64,000 nt of DNA from Candidatus Melainabacteria bacterium (GTDB lineage: Bacteria; Cyanobacteriota; Vampirovibrionia; Obscuribacterales; Obscuribacteraceae), in assembly GCA_003153555.1 (NCBI GenBank), contig PLZS01000048.1, positions 113,568 to 177,567 on the forward strand, read 5' to 3'. This document shows positions 34,256 through 43,462 of this stretch, piece after piece. The number at the start of each line of letters is the position of its first letter. Position 1 is the first letter of the stretch. A program made the translations under genes and the position numbers. The notes beneath the pieces were generated by a model. That model was not told the DNA's origin. It saw nothing but the letters and a program-made list of their open reading frames with translations, and ran no database searches.

Positions 34256-36400
34256 TTAAAACAGATTGAAAAGCTTGTTAAAGAACTTTTTGATCTTTAA
34301 TTTTTTCGTTTGGTGACTTGCCGACTTAGCCGGACGCGCATGCGTGAGATGTGCTGGTGCCGTGCCGAAGTTAGCTTGATTAATATTTGGCGCAAGCGGT
34401 GGCATTTGATCCGCTGCGTTCATCTGCCCATCGGGTGCTCTATCTGTGCCATCATTACTCATCTGGTCGTTAATTTTATCGAAGATACTGGCTGGCTGTG
34501 GCAAGAAATGAATTTGGTCAACTTCTTCTGCAAGCGGCGTCACTGGAGCTACAAAGGCTCCGGGTGGACTAGGATGCGTTCTATAGTAGTCCTTCATATA
34601 ATTCTGCCAAATTGCGGCCATGACCGAGCCTCCAGTTACCTGATTGCCGGTGATTGGTAGGTTCTTATCGTTCCCGCCCCAAACAGCAGTCACCGTATCT
34701 GGTGTAAAGCCGATGAACCAAATATCGCGGGCACCATCGGCGGTTCCTGTCTTACCAGCGACAGGTCGATCGAAGAGACGTGCCTGCTTGCCCGTGCCTT
34801 TTTCCACTACATCTTGCATGGCGTCCACTAGCTCAGCGACGGGTTCCTGCTCGAATACTTTGGTGCTGTCGAGGGCATATTGTCTCAGCACTTTCTTATC
34901 CTTCGATTCGACCCTCCGGATCAAGTTCGGAGTTATACGGATTCCGGACCGAGCTAGAGTGGCATAACTATTGGCCATATCAAGTGGAGAGACAGCCGAG
35001 GCACCGAGACCGAGCGCCAGAGTTGGTTCCAGTTTGGATGTTATACCTGCCTTTTTAGCTGTTGCGACAATGCGCTCAGGAGTGACAGCTTGAGCAATCC
35101 TAACCGCACATGTATTCCTTGATAGAGCAAGCGCTTTGCGTATCGTTATTGGACCAAGATACTTTCCGTCAAAATTCTTAGGAGCATAGGCAGCCTGACC
35201 GGGAATGTCGATGGACAATGGCGCATCATATATGGTGGTATCTGGTTTTAAGACGCCCATTTGCAGACCGGTCAAGTAGACAAATGGTTTGAAAGCCGAA
35301 CCAGCAGTATGAGGACCTAAAGCGCGATTCCACGGGCTCTTATCGAAGCTGCCAACGCCGCCGACCATAGCGATCACAGCACCATCTTTCACTGATATCG
35401 AAACCAGCGCCCCTTGTGAGACTCCGCTTGGGGCCTTCTTAATGCCTTGAGTTAAAGTCTGGTCGGCCAAGATTTGAGCGGCAGTATCGATATTTGTGAA
35501 CACTCGGGTGCCATGATTCCACAAATCGTCATCTGAGAATTTGTCTTGTTGAAGAAGTGAAACGACGTAATTAAGGTAGTAGGCATAACGTTCTTGTTTG
35601 GTCTCAGCCCCCTTAAATATCAACTTCTCAGATTTGGTTTTCGTGGCCAGCGCGGAAGTGATGTAATGTTCTTCGACCATATTGTCGAGCACTTCATGTT
35701 GTCGAGCAATCGCGTCGTTGCGGTGCATGCTTAATCTTGTTGGAGCGTTGACGATGCCAGCCAAGTAGGCCGATTGGGCTAAATCTAGTTCCGAAGCGTG
35801 CTTCGTGAAATATCGTTGTGCGGCGGATTCAATACCATATGTACCTTTACCGAAATAAACAAAATTGAGATACGACTCGAGAATTTTGTCTTTCGAGTAG
35901 TGCTGACTCAGTTCAACAGCCATGATCGCTTCTTTTACTTTTCCGAAAAAGGTTCGTTTGCGGTCTGGAGCATATAAGTTTTTCACGAGCTGCTGCGTGA
36001 TCGTCGATCCGCCTTGGACGACGTGACCAGCTTTAGCATTAGCAACAGATGCTCTTACAATGCTCTCAATACTCACTCCCGCATGGTGATAGAAGCTGCG
36101 GTCTTCAGTGGCAATTATGGCGTTTTGAAAGTTTTTTGAGATTTTGGCGAGTGAAACTGGTGAAAATTCTTTATTGGGCAGCAAAGTACAGATGGGACGA
36201 TCCTGTTTGTCAAATATCTTTAGACCGATATTTTCGTCAGGCAAATTAACAGTGTTCCAGTCGTGAAACTGATGCCACCAGAGTGCCAGGAGTAAGATGC
36301 ATATTAACGCTCCGATAGCCAACAGCCAAGGCCACTTAGGCTGGTTAGCCTGAGGAGCTGTGTTTTGCTCATTTGCAGAAACGGGAAATTTCGTAAGCAA
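34256..36400 (-). CDS. Class A penicillin-binding protein (transglycosylase/transpeptidase)
   Basis: 714 residues from TTG 36400 (AGGT 7 nt upstream). One TM helix at ~25-45. Glycosyltransferase 51 domain ~70-250: ATEDRSFYHHAGVS with the catalytic Glu, QGGSTITQQLVKN, KEAIMAVELS and ILESYLNFVYFGKGTYGIESAA. Transpeptidase domain ~320-610: SAFK (SxxK), SRN (SxN) and KTGTADGARD (KTG). It polymerises and cross-links peptidoglycan at the outer face of the membrane. The C-terminal ~90 residues are Pro/Asn-rich and end in a Lys/Phe-rich tail. Lies 224 nt past the glycosidase start on the same strand. Confidence 0.95.
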   Translation of the reverse strand: MLTKFPVSANEQNTAPQANQPKWPWLLAIGALICILLLALWWHQFHDWNTVNLPDENIGLKIFDKQDRPICTLLPNKEFSPVSLAKISKNFQNAIIATEDRSFYHHAGVSIESIVRASVANAKAGHVVQGGSTITQQLVKNLYAPDRKRTFFGKVKEAIMAVELSQHYSKDKILESYLNFVYFGKGTYGIESAAQRYFTKHASELDLAQSAYLAGIVNAPTRLSMHRNDAIARQHEVLDNMVEEHYITSALATKTKSEKLIFKGAETKQERYAYYLNYVVSLLQQDKFSDDDLWNHGTRVFTNIDTAAQILADQTLTQGIKKAPSGVSQGALVSISVKDGAVIAMVGGVGSFDKSPWNRALGPHTAGSAFKPFVYLTGLQMGVLKPDTTIYDAPLSIDIPGQAAYAPKNFDGKYLGPITIRKALALSRNTCAVRIAQAVTPERIVATAKKAGITSKLEPTLALGLGASAVSPLDMANSYATLARSGIRITPNLIRRVESKDKKVLRQYALDSTKVFEQEPVAELVDAMQDVVEKGTGKQARLFDRPVAGKTGTADGARDIWFIGFTPDTVTAVWGGNDKNLPITGNQVTGGSVMAAIWQNYMKDYYRTHPSPPGAFVAPVTPLAEEVDQIHFLPQPASIFDKINDQMSNDGTDRAPDGQMNAADQMPPLAPNINQANFGTAPAHLTHARPAKSASHQTKKLKIKKFFNKLFNLF

Positions 36401-36492
36401 GATTTATACCTGTGCCACATAGGCTCTAGATTGTGGACGTCAACGCCCGGCTCTAGGTTCCAGCTCCAAGGTTTGCCCCGAATTTTTAGTTC

Positions 36493-36506
36493 AACCGTTG
36501 ACGGTT
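36493..36506. repeat. AACCGTTGACGGTT palindrome (copy 4)
   Basis: Reverse complement of the common AACCGTCAACGGTT form. Lies in the divergent gap between the PBP gene (leftward, start 36400) and ppc (rightward, start 36617), extended to TCAACCGTTGACGGTTGA. No T-run follows, so it is not an obvious terminator. Confidence 0.85.
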
Positions 36507-36616
36507 GAGGGTTCGTCTTTGCACTCAACTAATTGTCAGGTGGCACATTTGTCCACAATCAATTGTTTAGCCTTAGTCCATTCAATAAGATAACTTCAGT
36601 TAGCGAAGTCAGATAG

Positions 36617-39433
36617 ATGAGATCCAAAGTAGCAATTCCAGCTGAATTCATAGAACGCAGTAAGCCGCTTCGCGATGACGTTCGGCTGCTGGGCAATATG
36701 CTTGGTGATGCGATTATCCGTTTTGATGGCGAAGAAGTTTTTGCTTGCGTAGAACGTTTTCGAGCCTTGTTTAAACGAATTCACGAAACGGACGGACTGA
36801 CTGCAAAGCAAGAACTCGAAGAATTGATACTCAAAATCGACTCCAGTACCGCGAACAAGGTTATTAAAGCCTTTCTTACGTACTTTGACTTAACGAATAT
36901 TGCCGAACAAAACCATCGACGCCGAAGAAGAGCAATCTCTGAATCCACCGGTTTTTCGAGGTCACCGGGGGGATCTCTCGAGGAGTTCTTTGAGACTCTC
37001 TCTGTTGACGATGTGCCAAGCGCCGCACGACTCTTAAAGGACTTGGACATACAAGTTGTCTTCACAGCCCATCCCACTGAAATAACGCGGCGTACTGTTC
37101 TTCTGAAACAACTGGAGCTGGCTAGCTATTTGAGCAAAAGAGACCATCCTCCATTAACACGTAAAGAAAGCGCTCAGATCGAAAAAGGCTTACGTAGTGT
37201 AGTCGAGTCCTTATGGCTGACAGACAGTATTGTGTATTTCAAGCCTGCCGTTATGGACGAAGTGCGTTATGGACTTTATCACTTCGAACACGTTGTTATG
37301 GATGCGGTTGTGGACGTGCACGAGGATTTGGAAGCAAAGTTAGCCCAGTGGACGAATCTCAATGCCGCGCCCAATCGGTTTATCACGTTTGGCTCCTGGA
37401 TTGGCGGAGATCGAGACGGCAACCCGTTTGTCACTCCCGAGGTGACGCGAAAGACGATGGCCTATCAACGAGCGATGATTTTGAACCGCTATCTGTCTCA
37501 ACTAGAAATTATCTTTGATCACCTAAGTCAATCAGAAAATTGGATTGTTGTGAACGAGGAAGTGAAAAATTCGCTTGCCAGAGATCGAGAAGCCATGCCA
37601 GAAGTGGCAAGACGTATTGAAAGCAGGTATACATTTGAACCTTTTCGCCAGAAACTGCTTTTTATTCAAGAAAGATTGCGGAACACGCTCAGTCAGAATG
37701 AAAAAGTATGTTCCTACGAACATCCCTCTGAATTAAGAAACGACTTGCAGATTCAGCTAGATGCTTTGCTCGCGGCGGGTTGCGATGCAAGTCTGCATAG
37801 TCTTCAGAGAATGATTTACAGCGTCGACATCTTTGGTTTTCATCTCGCTAAGCTAGATTTGCGCCAACATAGCGCGCGACACAAAGCGGCCTTAGAGGAA
37901 ATCGTCAGGGAGCTGGATCTCATACCGGGCGGTTATCTCCAGCTCTCTGAATCAGATAAGCAAGCTTGGTTGACAAAGGAAATTTCAAACAAGCGACCTA
38001 TTATTCCGTCGGATGCTCGCTTCTCGGATGCTACTAACGAGACAATCGAAGTTTTTCGAACCATGACAGATTGTCAGGACAGGTACGGCAAAGCTGCAGT
38101 AGACACTTATATCGTCAGCATGACTCAAGACGTGAGTGATATGTTGACAGTGCTGCTCTTCGCAAAAGAAACTGGTCTATACGATTTAAAATTCCACCCT
38201 GAGAGAAGAATCAGTGTGGTGCCGTTGTTCGAAACAATAGACGATCTTAGACGCGCGCCTGAGATGCTGAACTCATTGCTCGAGAACATAGCGTATCGTG
38301 AGTATCTGCAAAATCTAGATAATTTGCAGGAAATCATGATCGGATACTCTGATAGCGGCAAGGATGGCGGTATCGTCACGTCCAACTGGGAGTTATACAA
38401 AGCCCAGAAGCAACTCGTTGAAATGGCTAGCAAACTAGGTATTAAATTGCGCCTTTTCCATGGACGTGGTGGCACCATAGGCAGAGGTGGGGGGCCAACT
38501 CACGGTGCAATTTTAGCCCAGCCACCAGGCACTGTCGCAGGGCGAATCAAGATTACCGAACAAGGTGAAGTGATTGCTTCTAAGTATGCGTTGCATGACA
38601 TTGCAGTCAGGAATTTCGATCGTTTGGCGGCAGCAGTAGTCGAAACCAGCGTGCATGACGTCGAGCATTTGCGACAAGAATACGATAAAGAAGAGTGGCT
38701 AACATTTATGGAAAGCTTTTCGAAACTTGCTTTTGATTCTTATCGTGACCTTGTATACGGCGACTCTAGCTTCGCTGAGTTTTTCCAACAAACTACGCCA
38801 ATCAATGAGCTGGCTCAATTGCGTCTTGGTTCCCGACCGACGAGAAGAACGCAGGGCAGCAATACAATCAGCGACCTGCGCGCTATTCCTTGGGTATTTG
38901 CCTGGACCCAAAGCCGCTATATGTTGCCGGCTTGGTACGGCATTGGTTCTGCCTTCAAGGAAAGCAGTCGCAACGTTGTTACTTTAAAACTGATGCAACA
39001 GTTGTATCTCGATTGGCCGTTTTTTAAAGGGTTGATTTCGAAAGTAGAGAATGCTCTGGCCGTTGCTGACTTTAACATTGCTCGGTATTACGCAGAAGAG
39101 TTGGTTGAAGATCATTTGAGGGAGCTCTTTTTCCCTCGTATAGAGGCTGAATATCAGCTTGCTAAAGATGCAGTCCTAACCATCTCTCAAAAGAAAGTTT
39201 TAAATGAAGATGTGCCGTATTTGAGACATTCAATCGAACTTCGCAATCCATATGTCGATCCACTTAGTTATCTACAAGTCCGTTTTCTAAAAGAATTGCG
39301 ATCGCGTACCCAAGCAGGTGCTGATGACCACGCAGGAAGAAACGAAGACGTAGCCAGTCGGCGCGACATGCTCCTTGAAACAGTTTTGATGACTATCAAC
39401 GGAGTCGCAGAAGGACTGCAAAACACTGGTTAA
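36617..39433 (+). CDS. ppc: Phosphoenolpyruvate carboxylase
   Basis: 938 residues, a normal length for bacterial PEPC. Catalytic His (~152) in VFTAHPTEITRRT, GGDRDGNPFVT, the Lys/Arg signature GYSDSGKDGG (~577-584), FHGRGGTIGRGGGPTH with the mobile loop Arg residues, and the conserved C-terminal NTG. It carboxylates PEP to oxaloacetate, refilling the TCA cycle, consistent with the isocitrate dehydrogenase at the right edge. Transcribed alone from the gap that holds an AACCGTYAACGGTT palindrome. Convergent with the transposase-like gene (29-nt gap). Confidence 0.97.
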   Translation: MRSKVAIPAEFIERSKPLRDDVRLLGNMLGDAIIRFDGEEVFACVERFRALFKRIHETDGLTAKQELEELILKIDSSTANKVIKAFLTYFDLTNIAEQNHRRRRRAISESTGFSRSPGGSLEEFFETLSVDDVPSAARLLKDLDIQVVFTAHPTEITRRTVLLKQLELASYLSKRDHPPLTRKESAQIEKGLRSVVESLWLTDSIVYFKPAVMDEVRYGLYHFEHVVMDAVVDVHEDLEAKLAQWTNLNAAPNRFITFGSWIGGDRDGNPFVTPEVTRKTMAYQRAMILNRYLSQLEIIFDHLSQSENWIVVNEEVKNSLARDREAMPEVARRIESRYTFEPFRQKLLFIQERLRNTLSQNEKVCSYEHPSELRNDLQIQLDALLAAGCDASLHSLQRMIYSVDIFGFHLAKLDLRQHSARHKAALEEIVRELDLIPGGYLQLSESDKQAWLTKEISNKRPIIPSDARFSDATNETIEVFRTMTDCQDRYGKAAVDTYIVSMTQDVSDMLTVLLFAKETGLYDLKFHPERRISVVPLFETIDDLRRAPEMLNSLLENIAYREYLQNLDNLQEIMIGYSDSGKDGGIVTSNWELYKAQKQLVEMASKLGIKLRLFHGRGGTIGRGGGPTHGAILAQPPGTVAGRIKITEQGEVIASKYALHDIAVRNFDRLAAAVVETSVHDVEHLRQEYDKEEWLTFMESFSKLAFDSYRDLVYGDSSFAEFFQQTTPINELAQLRLGSRPTRRTQGSNTISDLRAIPWVFAWTQSRYMLPAWYGIGSAFKESSRNVVTLKLMQQLYLDWPFFKGLISKVENALAVADFNIARYYAEELVEDHLRELFFPRIEAEYQLAKDAVLTISQKKVLNEDVPYLRHSIELRNPYVDPLSYLQVRFLKELRSRTQAGADDHAGRNEDVASRRDMLLETVLMTINGVAEGLQNTG

Positions 39434-39462
39434 ACAAAACCATGTCCCATTTCAGCCGCTGG

Positions 39463-40566
39463 TCAGCAGGCGATTTGCACCAGAGGCGGTGACACAAATG
39501 CAATCACTTCGCTGTAAGCAATCGGCGAAGAACGGACGCATGCCTTCAACAGTGCCCCTCTGCGCCATCGTTTTCGGTCCTTAATACACCAATAACCAGC
39601 AAGATAAGGCTGCACATACTTTCTGCTAATTCCATGATAGTGGACACAAATAAATTTGACTATGTCGACAAAGTCTACATTACTCGCACTAGTATTGGCT
39701 GTACAAGCGGATGTTTGCGCCAATGAAGTTGGCTTATAGCGATCGCCGGGTAGGCGCTCGACAAAACCAGCAATTTCGAGCATACCCAGGGCCGATGACA
39801 TTTGTCCAGGTGAGAGACCGCTGGAAATGCACAATTCATCAGGATTTAAGGAGTTCTTAGACAACATGCGGTACGCAATCTTTTCATTGCTCCATTTGAC
39901 TAGAGTCGCTGGTTTTCCATTGTCTGTGTCTTCCACAATAGAGATGGACTGAACCTTAACTGGGCGAACAACGTTCCTTGGATTATGTACAGGCTGAAAA
40001 ATCGCGTCCATTGCTGCCTCTACCATGCCATCAATCGTTTCTGGCGCCAGGTTTTGCCTTGAGCGCTCGTCTATTGTGATTTGCTCAGTGAGAGGATGCT
40101 GTCTAGCTGGAGTTTCTTTGCTGCGTTTGCAAAAAACTTCTGAAAGATGTGTCGAATTTACAAGAACGGTGTTGTTCATGTTCTTCAAAATGACGAGCTT
40201 TATCTTCTTTAAAAGTACCGATGCTGTTGCTGGGGCGATGCCGGCCACTTTGGCAAACATGGATGCACTAAATGCCTCCCCTCGTTCGAGCAACCATACG
40301 CCGAATAACCAAGGGCGGCAATTTCTAATGCCCTCAAATAACGTACCCGCGGTGAGGTGAACATTCTTGCGACACGTTCCACACTTTGTCACTCTCGCTC
40401 CATACTCGCGATCCAAATCCTTATTTCCGCAAAAGTGACATCTGATGCCACCAAGAGTATATTTGTAGATTCCTTCCGCGCAATCAGCCTCCGTAGGAAA
40501 TTTTTTGTCAAACTCCCTCTCAAGCTTGCGCAACCTTCTTTCTCGAGCTTGATAGTTAGAAGTCAA
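39463..40566 (-). CDS. Transposase-like zinc-ribbon protein with DprA-like winged helix
   Basis: 367 residues from TTG 40566, set by a perfect AGGAGGT 7 nt upstream; the ATG between them is out of frame. Residues 43-65 form a zinc ribbon (CHFC...CGTC) followed by TAGTLFEGIRNCRPWLFGVWLL and an HTH (~100-125), as in IS1595-type transposases. Instead of the DDE catalytic core, residues ~160-220 are linker. About 224-278 resembles the DprA C-terminal winged helix (DELCISSGLSPGQMSSALGMLEIAGFVERLPGDRY). The end (HYHGISRKYVQPYLAGYW) again recalls IS1595 C-termini. Probably a domesticated DNA-binding protein; no terminal inverted repeats were seen. Confidence 0.6.
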   Translation of the reverse strand: MTSNYQARERRLRKLEREFDKKFPTEADCAEGIYKYTLGGIRCHFCGNKDLDREYGARVTKCGTCRKNVHLTAGTLFEGIRNCRPWLFGVWLLERGEAFSASMFAKVAGIAPATASVLLKKIKLVILKNMNNTVLVNSTHLSEVFCKRSKETPARQHPLTEQITIDERSRQNLAPETIDGMVEAAMDAIFQPVHNPRNVVRPVKVQSISIVEDTDNGKPATLVKWSNEKIAYRMLSKNSLNPDELCISSGLSPGQMSSALGMLEIAGFVERLPGDRYKPTSLAQTSACTANTSASNVDFVDIVKFICVHYHGISRKYVQPYLAGYWCIKDRKRWRRGALLKACVRSSPIAYSEVIAFVSPPLVQIAC

Positions 40567-40993
40567 TGCATTTACCTCCTGAACGACTCATTTAAGTAAA
40601 CGTAGAAACAGCAAAAAAAGTTCAATTTTATTTGCGAATTTGTCCAACTAAAAAATGAACCGTCAACGGTTTATTTCCAAACAAAGGTTGTGAATGTTGT
40701 GCGGGTTAAGCTTAGGATGGCAGCTAGTGCTGGTGCAGTAATCCTTCTTCAGCATTTGATCAGAACAGTTTTTTTCAAGAATAGGGTCAGCTTTTTGGGA
40801 GACAGGTGATCAAGGTTATTAAAAAATTGGTGTTCATAATATTATTTGCACCATTCGCACGAGGTCTTTGTATCTGACATCAGTTAGAGTGGCGCCCTTG
40901 AGTACGGCTGCAATCAACAACTCATAACGCTAGTACAGGGCAACTGGATGCTACTGAGTTTGGTTGAAACGTCCGATTTACGAAACTGACTAA
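40567..40993. other. 427-nt intergenic region
   Basis: No gene is seen. It holds an AACCGTCAACGGTT palindrome at 40658-40671, about 90 nt upstream of the transposase-like gene start. The rest, up to the TPR gene stop at 40994, has no clear hairpin or reading frame. Confidence 0.5.
40658..40671. repeat. AACCGTCAACGGTT palindrome (copy 5)
   Basis: About 90 nt upstream of the transposase-like zinc-ribbon gene start. The sequence around it (AAATGAACCG / CGGTTTATTT) is partly symmetric. Confidence 0.85.
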
Positions 40994-41782
40994 TTATGCT
41001 CGCAGCAAAGTCGAAGGAAAAATATCGGGGGAGTGGTGCCAATCCTGACTCAAATCACGGGCTGTCTTTGCGCGTGATAGAAGTTCTTCCGCTTCTTTGG
41101 CCCGATTGTTCGATTTTAAATATCCCGCGTAACTAGTTAGACATTCGGCTAATCTAGGCAGGTTGCCCCGATATTCAAATCCGTCTATAGATTCTTTGTA
41201 AGCTTTTTCGGACTCAGTATTTTTACCCTGTTCCTGAAATAGCATTGCCAATTCATATTTGAATTCTTCTAGAGGACCGAGTGGAGAATCAATGTGCTTT
41301 AAAGCCTTGGTCAAAGTCTTTTCTGCATCGGCTTGTTTGCCGAGTTTGCGTTGTATCATGCCGAGTCGAAGAATGCTAAGAAGGTTGGTTCGATGTTCAC
41401 CACTCAATGTTTTTTCGTTGATTTCTAAAGCTCTTGCAGCAAATGGTTCCGCTTCCGCGTATTTTTCTTGCTTGATGTGCAATTCGGATAGATTTTGAAG
41501 TATTGGGGACAATAAGGCGTGTCCGGGATAAAGACATTTTTCAGCCATAGCAAGTGCGTTAGTGAACAAGCGTTCTGACTCGGTGTAATTACCACCTTGC
41601 ATGTAAACTCGACCAAGTTCGTCCAAAATCTGCGCGACGCTTGGATCGTCCCCTAAGGCTTTCTCTCTTTTTTTGAGGGCCTGGTCGTAGAACTTAGCTG
41701 CTACGGAATATTGTCTTTTGACCTGGGCTTGATGAGCCTGATCAAGCAAGACATCCGAATCGTATAAATCAGTAGTTGTCAT
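40994..41782 (-). CDS. Kinesin-light-chain-type TPR protein
   Basis: 262 residues from ATG 41782. A longer start at 41884 is possible but would overlap the upstream gene by 38 nt and add a Cys/Arg-rich leader. At least five TPRs follow the KLC pattern (YSVAAKFYDQALKKREKALG, YTESERLFTNALAMAEKCLY, YAEAEPFAARALEINEKTL). No signal peptide, so cytosolic despite following exported proteins in the same transcription unit. Its repeats are probably for protein contacts with an unknown partner. Confidence 0.8.
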   Translation of the reverse strand: MTTTDLYDSDVLLDQAHQAQVKRQYSVAAKFYDQALKKREKALGDDPSVAQILDELGRVYMQGGNYTESERLFTNALAMAEKCLYPGHALLSPILQNLSELHIKQEKYAEAEPFAARALEINEKTLSGEHRTNLLSILRLGMIQRKLGKQADAEKTLTKALKHIDSPLGPLEEFKYELAMLFQEQGKNTESEKAYKESIDGFEYRGNLPRLAECLTSYAGYLKSNNRAKEAEELLSRAKTARDLSQDWHHSPDIFPSTLLRA

Positions 41783-41846
41783 TATGCACCGTGCGCAGTT
41801 TAGGGCTTCACTATGATACATGAGCAATTCGGCATCAGCACTTTGC

Positions 41847-43445
41847 CTATGGCAATAGGACTGAGACATTCTTCGCAAAGTCAACGAAGCTTGACGTTCC
41901 GATTGTCGTTTTAGTGCGGTTACCGTCGGCTGTCAAGAAAACAAAAGTAGGAATTGGTCCTACGTTGAAGTCCTTAACAAGTGCTTTACTGCTCTGCTCA
42001 TCTACATTGACTTTGATCAGTTTAAGTCTCCGTCCAAACATTGAATTTGCTTGGTTGAACATTGGCGTGATCTGCTTACACTGTTCAGCCCAAGGTGCGA
42101 AAAATGCAAGTACAGTGGGAGTTCCCTGTGTGATGTCGGCTCGACGAACGGGAATACGGGGCAGTTTATTTTCGGGTGCAAGTACAGGGTTTGGAGACTC
42201 GCCAACAGGATTTTTTGAAGACATCGATAACAAATAGTTGTTTGCTTCCTTTGCGTGTCCAGAGTCATTGCCCAGACTAATTGATGTCACAAATTCTCGG
42301 TGGGCAGCTGCTTGGTCACCAGACTTGAACAATGCGACACCTAGCCAATAATGAGCTTCTCCATTGAAAGGTTCGCTTTGCAATATCGTTTGCAGATCGG
42401 ATTCGGCTTGCGAATAATTGCCACTAACAATTTTACTTACAGCTCCTGTCAGCTGCGGGTTGCGCCCTGCAGGGGAAGCTACGTAATTTGGCAGATTGGC
42501 ACCTTCTTCCATGTGCGAAAAAATCCAGGCCGCCGTCAAGCGGTCGATTCGCGCATCGTAAATACGTTCTTTGTCTTGCTGTTCTTCATAAATCAAATGT
42601 TCGCTAGGCACAGCAAGAAAAGTCTTCTGCTCGCTTTCGATATCATTGAATAATTCCCATGTGCCTTCAGGCTTGACTAGTTTATCTTTATTGCCTTCCA
42701 CCATTAACACTGCCAAGTCGACGATCTTTTTTGCGGAATCGTGATTGTCATTCATGAATGACTGAAACTGCATTAGTTCCTTTGGCGATAGATCCATGCG
42801 ATCAAGAGGATTGTTTGCCCAGTCTTCACGCAGTTTTGGATTATTCGTAGCCTGGTCAACAATGGATGAGCCAACGTCAAATTGCTTGTTAGGTCCTTTC
42901 AAAAATTCTAAAGCCACTTTTAGATCAGTTTTCTTTTGCTTAAAGCGTTCACCGGCTGGAACTGAAGATATCAGTCCATTTATCAGATCGGGATACAGAG
43001 CTGCGGCTCGTAGGGCAATGGCACCACCCATTGATTCGCCTAACAAGAAGACCGGCAAACCGGGGTTAGCGGCGCGAATTGATATCAATGCGGTTTTCAC
43101 GTCGTTTAAACAAGCATTAAAATCGACCTGTTCATGTCCACCATTCTTCATCCAAGAGCCAAATCCTCTCACATCAATGGCATAAACCGAGATGCCCAGG
43201 CGCGATAAGCGCCTGCCGAAGTTAGCATAACTGCCGCTGTACAAGCCCAGTCCGTGGATGCACAGTAGCACCGCCCGTGGTTTAACGAGAGGGCTGATCC
43301 AACTGACGCAAGGAGCTGAATCATTGCCGACTGAAGTTCCGTTTTGCTGATTGTCAAGTTTTTGTTGTTTCTTGTCGGAGCGGGCGTTTGCTCCACTCAT
43401 GCACAACGTGAAGAGGATAAGTGCCAGAATGAGTTTTTTATGCAT
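41847..43445 (-). CDS. Secreted alpha/beta hydrolase - TPR - thioredoxin-like fusion
   Basis: 532 residues from ATG 43445. Signal peptide MHKKLILALILFTLCMSG with cleavage near NARS. A monoacylglycerol-lipase-like hydrolase spans ~45-310 (LLCIHGLGLYSGSY, nucleophile Ser ~138 in LGESMGG, EGNKDKLV, PSEHLIYE). A two-TPR segment follows (YSQAESDLQTILQSEPFNGEAHYWLGVALFKSGD), then a thioredoxin fold ~440-532. The latter reads FFAPWAEQCKQ where active thioredoxins have WCGPCK, so only the second Cys remains and disulfide exchange is doubtful; cis-Pro PIPTFVF is kept. Probably an exported lipase/esterase with a binding module. 17 nt after the preceding stop. Confidence 0.85.
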   Translation of the reverse strand: MHKKLILALILFTLCMSGANARSDKKQQKLDNQQNGTSVGNDSAPCVSWISPLVKPRAVLLCIHGLGLYSGSYANFGRRLSRLGISVYAIDVRGFGSWMKNGGHEQVDFNACLNDVKTALISIRAANPGLPVFLLGESMGGAIALRAAALYPDLINGLISSVPAGERFKQKKTDLKVALEFLKGPNKQFDVGSSIVDQATNNPKLREDWANNPLDRMDLSPKELMQFQSFMNDNHDSAKKIVDLAVLMVEGNKDKLVKPEGTWELFNDIESEQKTFLAVPSEHLIYEEQQDKERIYDARIDRLTAAWIFSHMEEGANLPNYVASPAGRNPQLTGAVSKIVSGNYSQAESDLQTILQSEPFNGEAHYWLGVALFKSGDQAAAHREFVTSISLGNDSGHAKEANNYLLSMSSKNPVGESPNPVLAPENKLPRIPVRRADITQGTPTVLAFFAPWAEQCKQITPMFNQANSMFGRRLKLIKVNVDEQSSKALVKDFNVGPIPTFVFLTADGNRTKTTIGTSSFVDFAKNVSVLLP

Positions 43446-43462
43446 GTTAGAGCCCGGATGTT

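Noticed and set aside
39463..40566. Active insertion sequence
   Set aside because: No terminal inverted repeats or target duplication seen, and the catalytic core is not recognisable.
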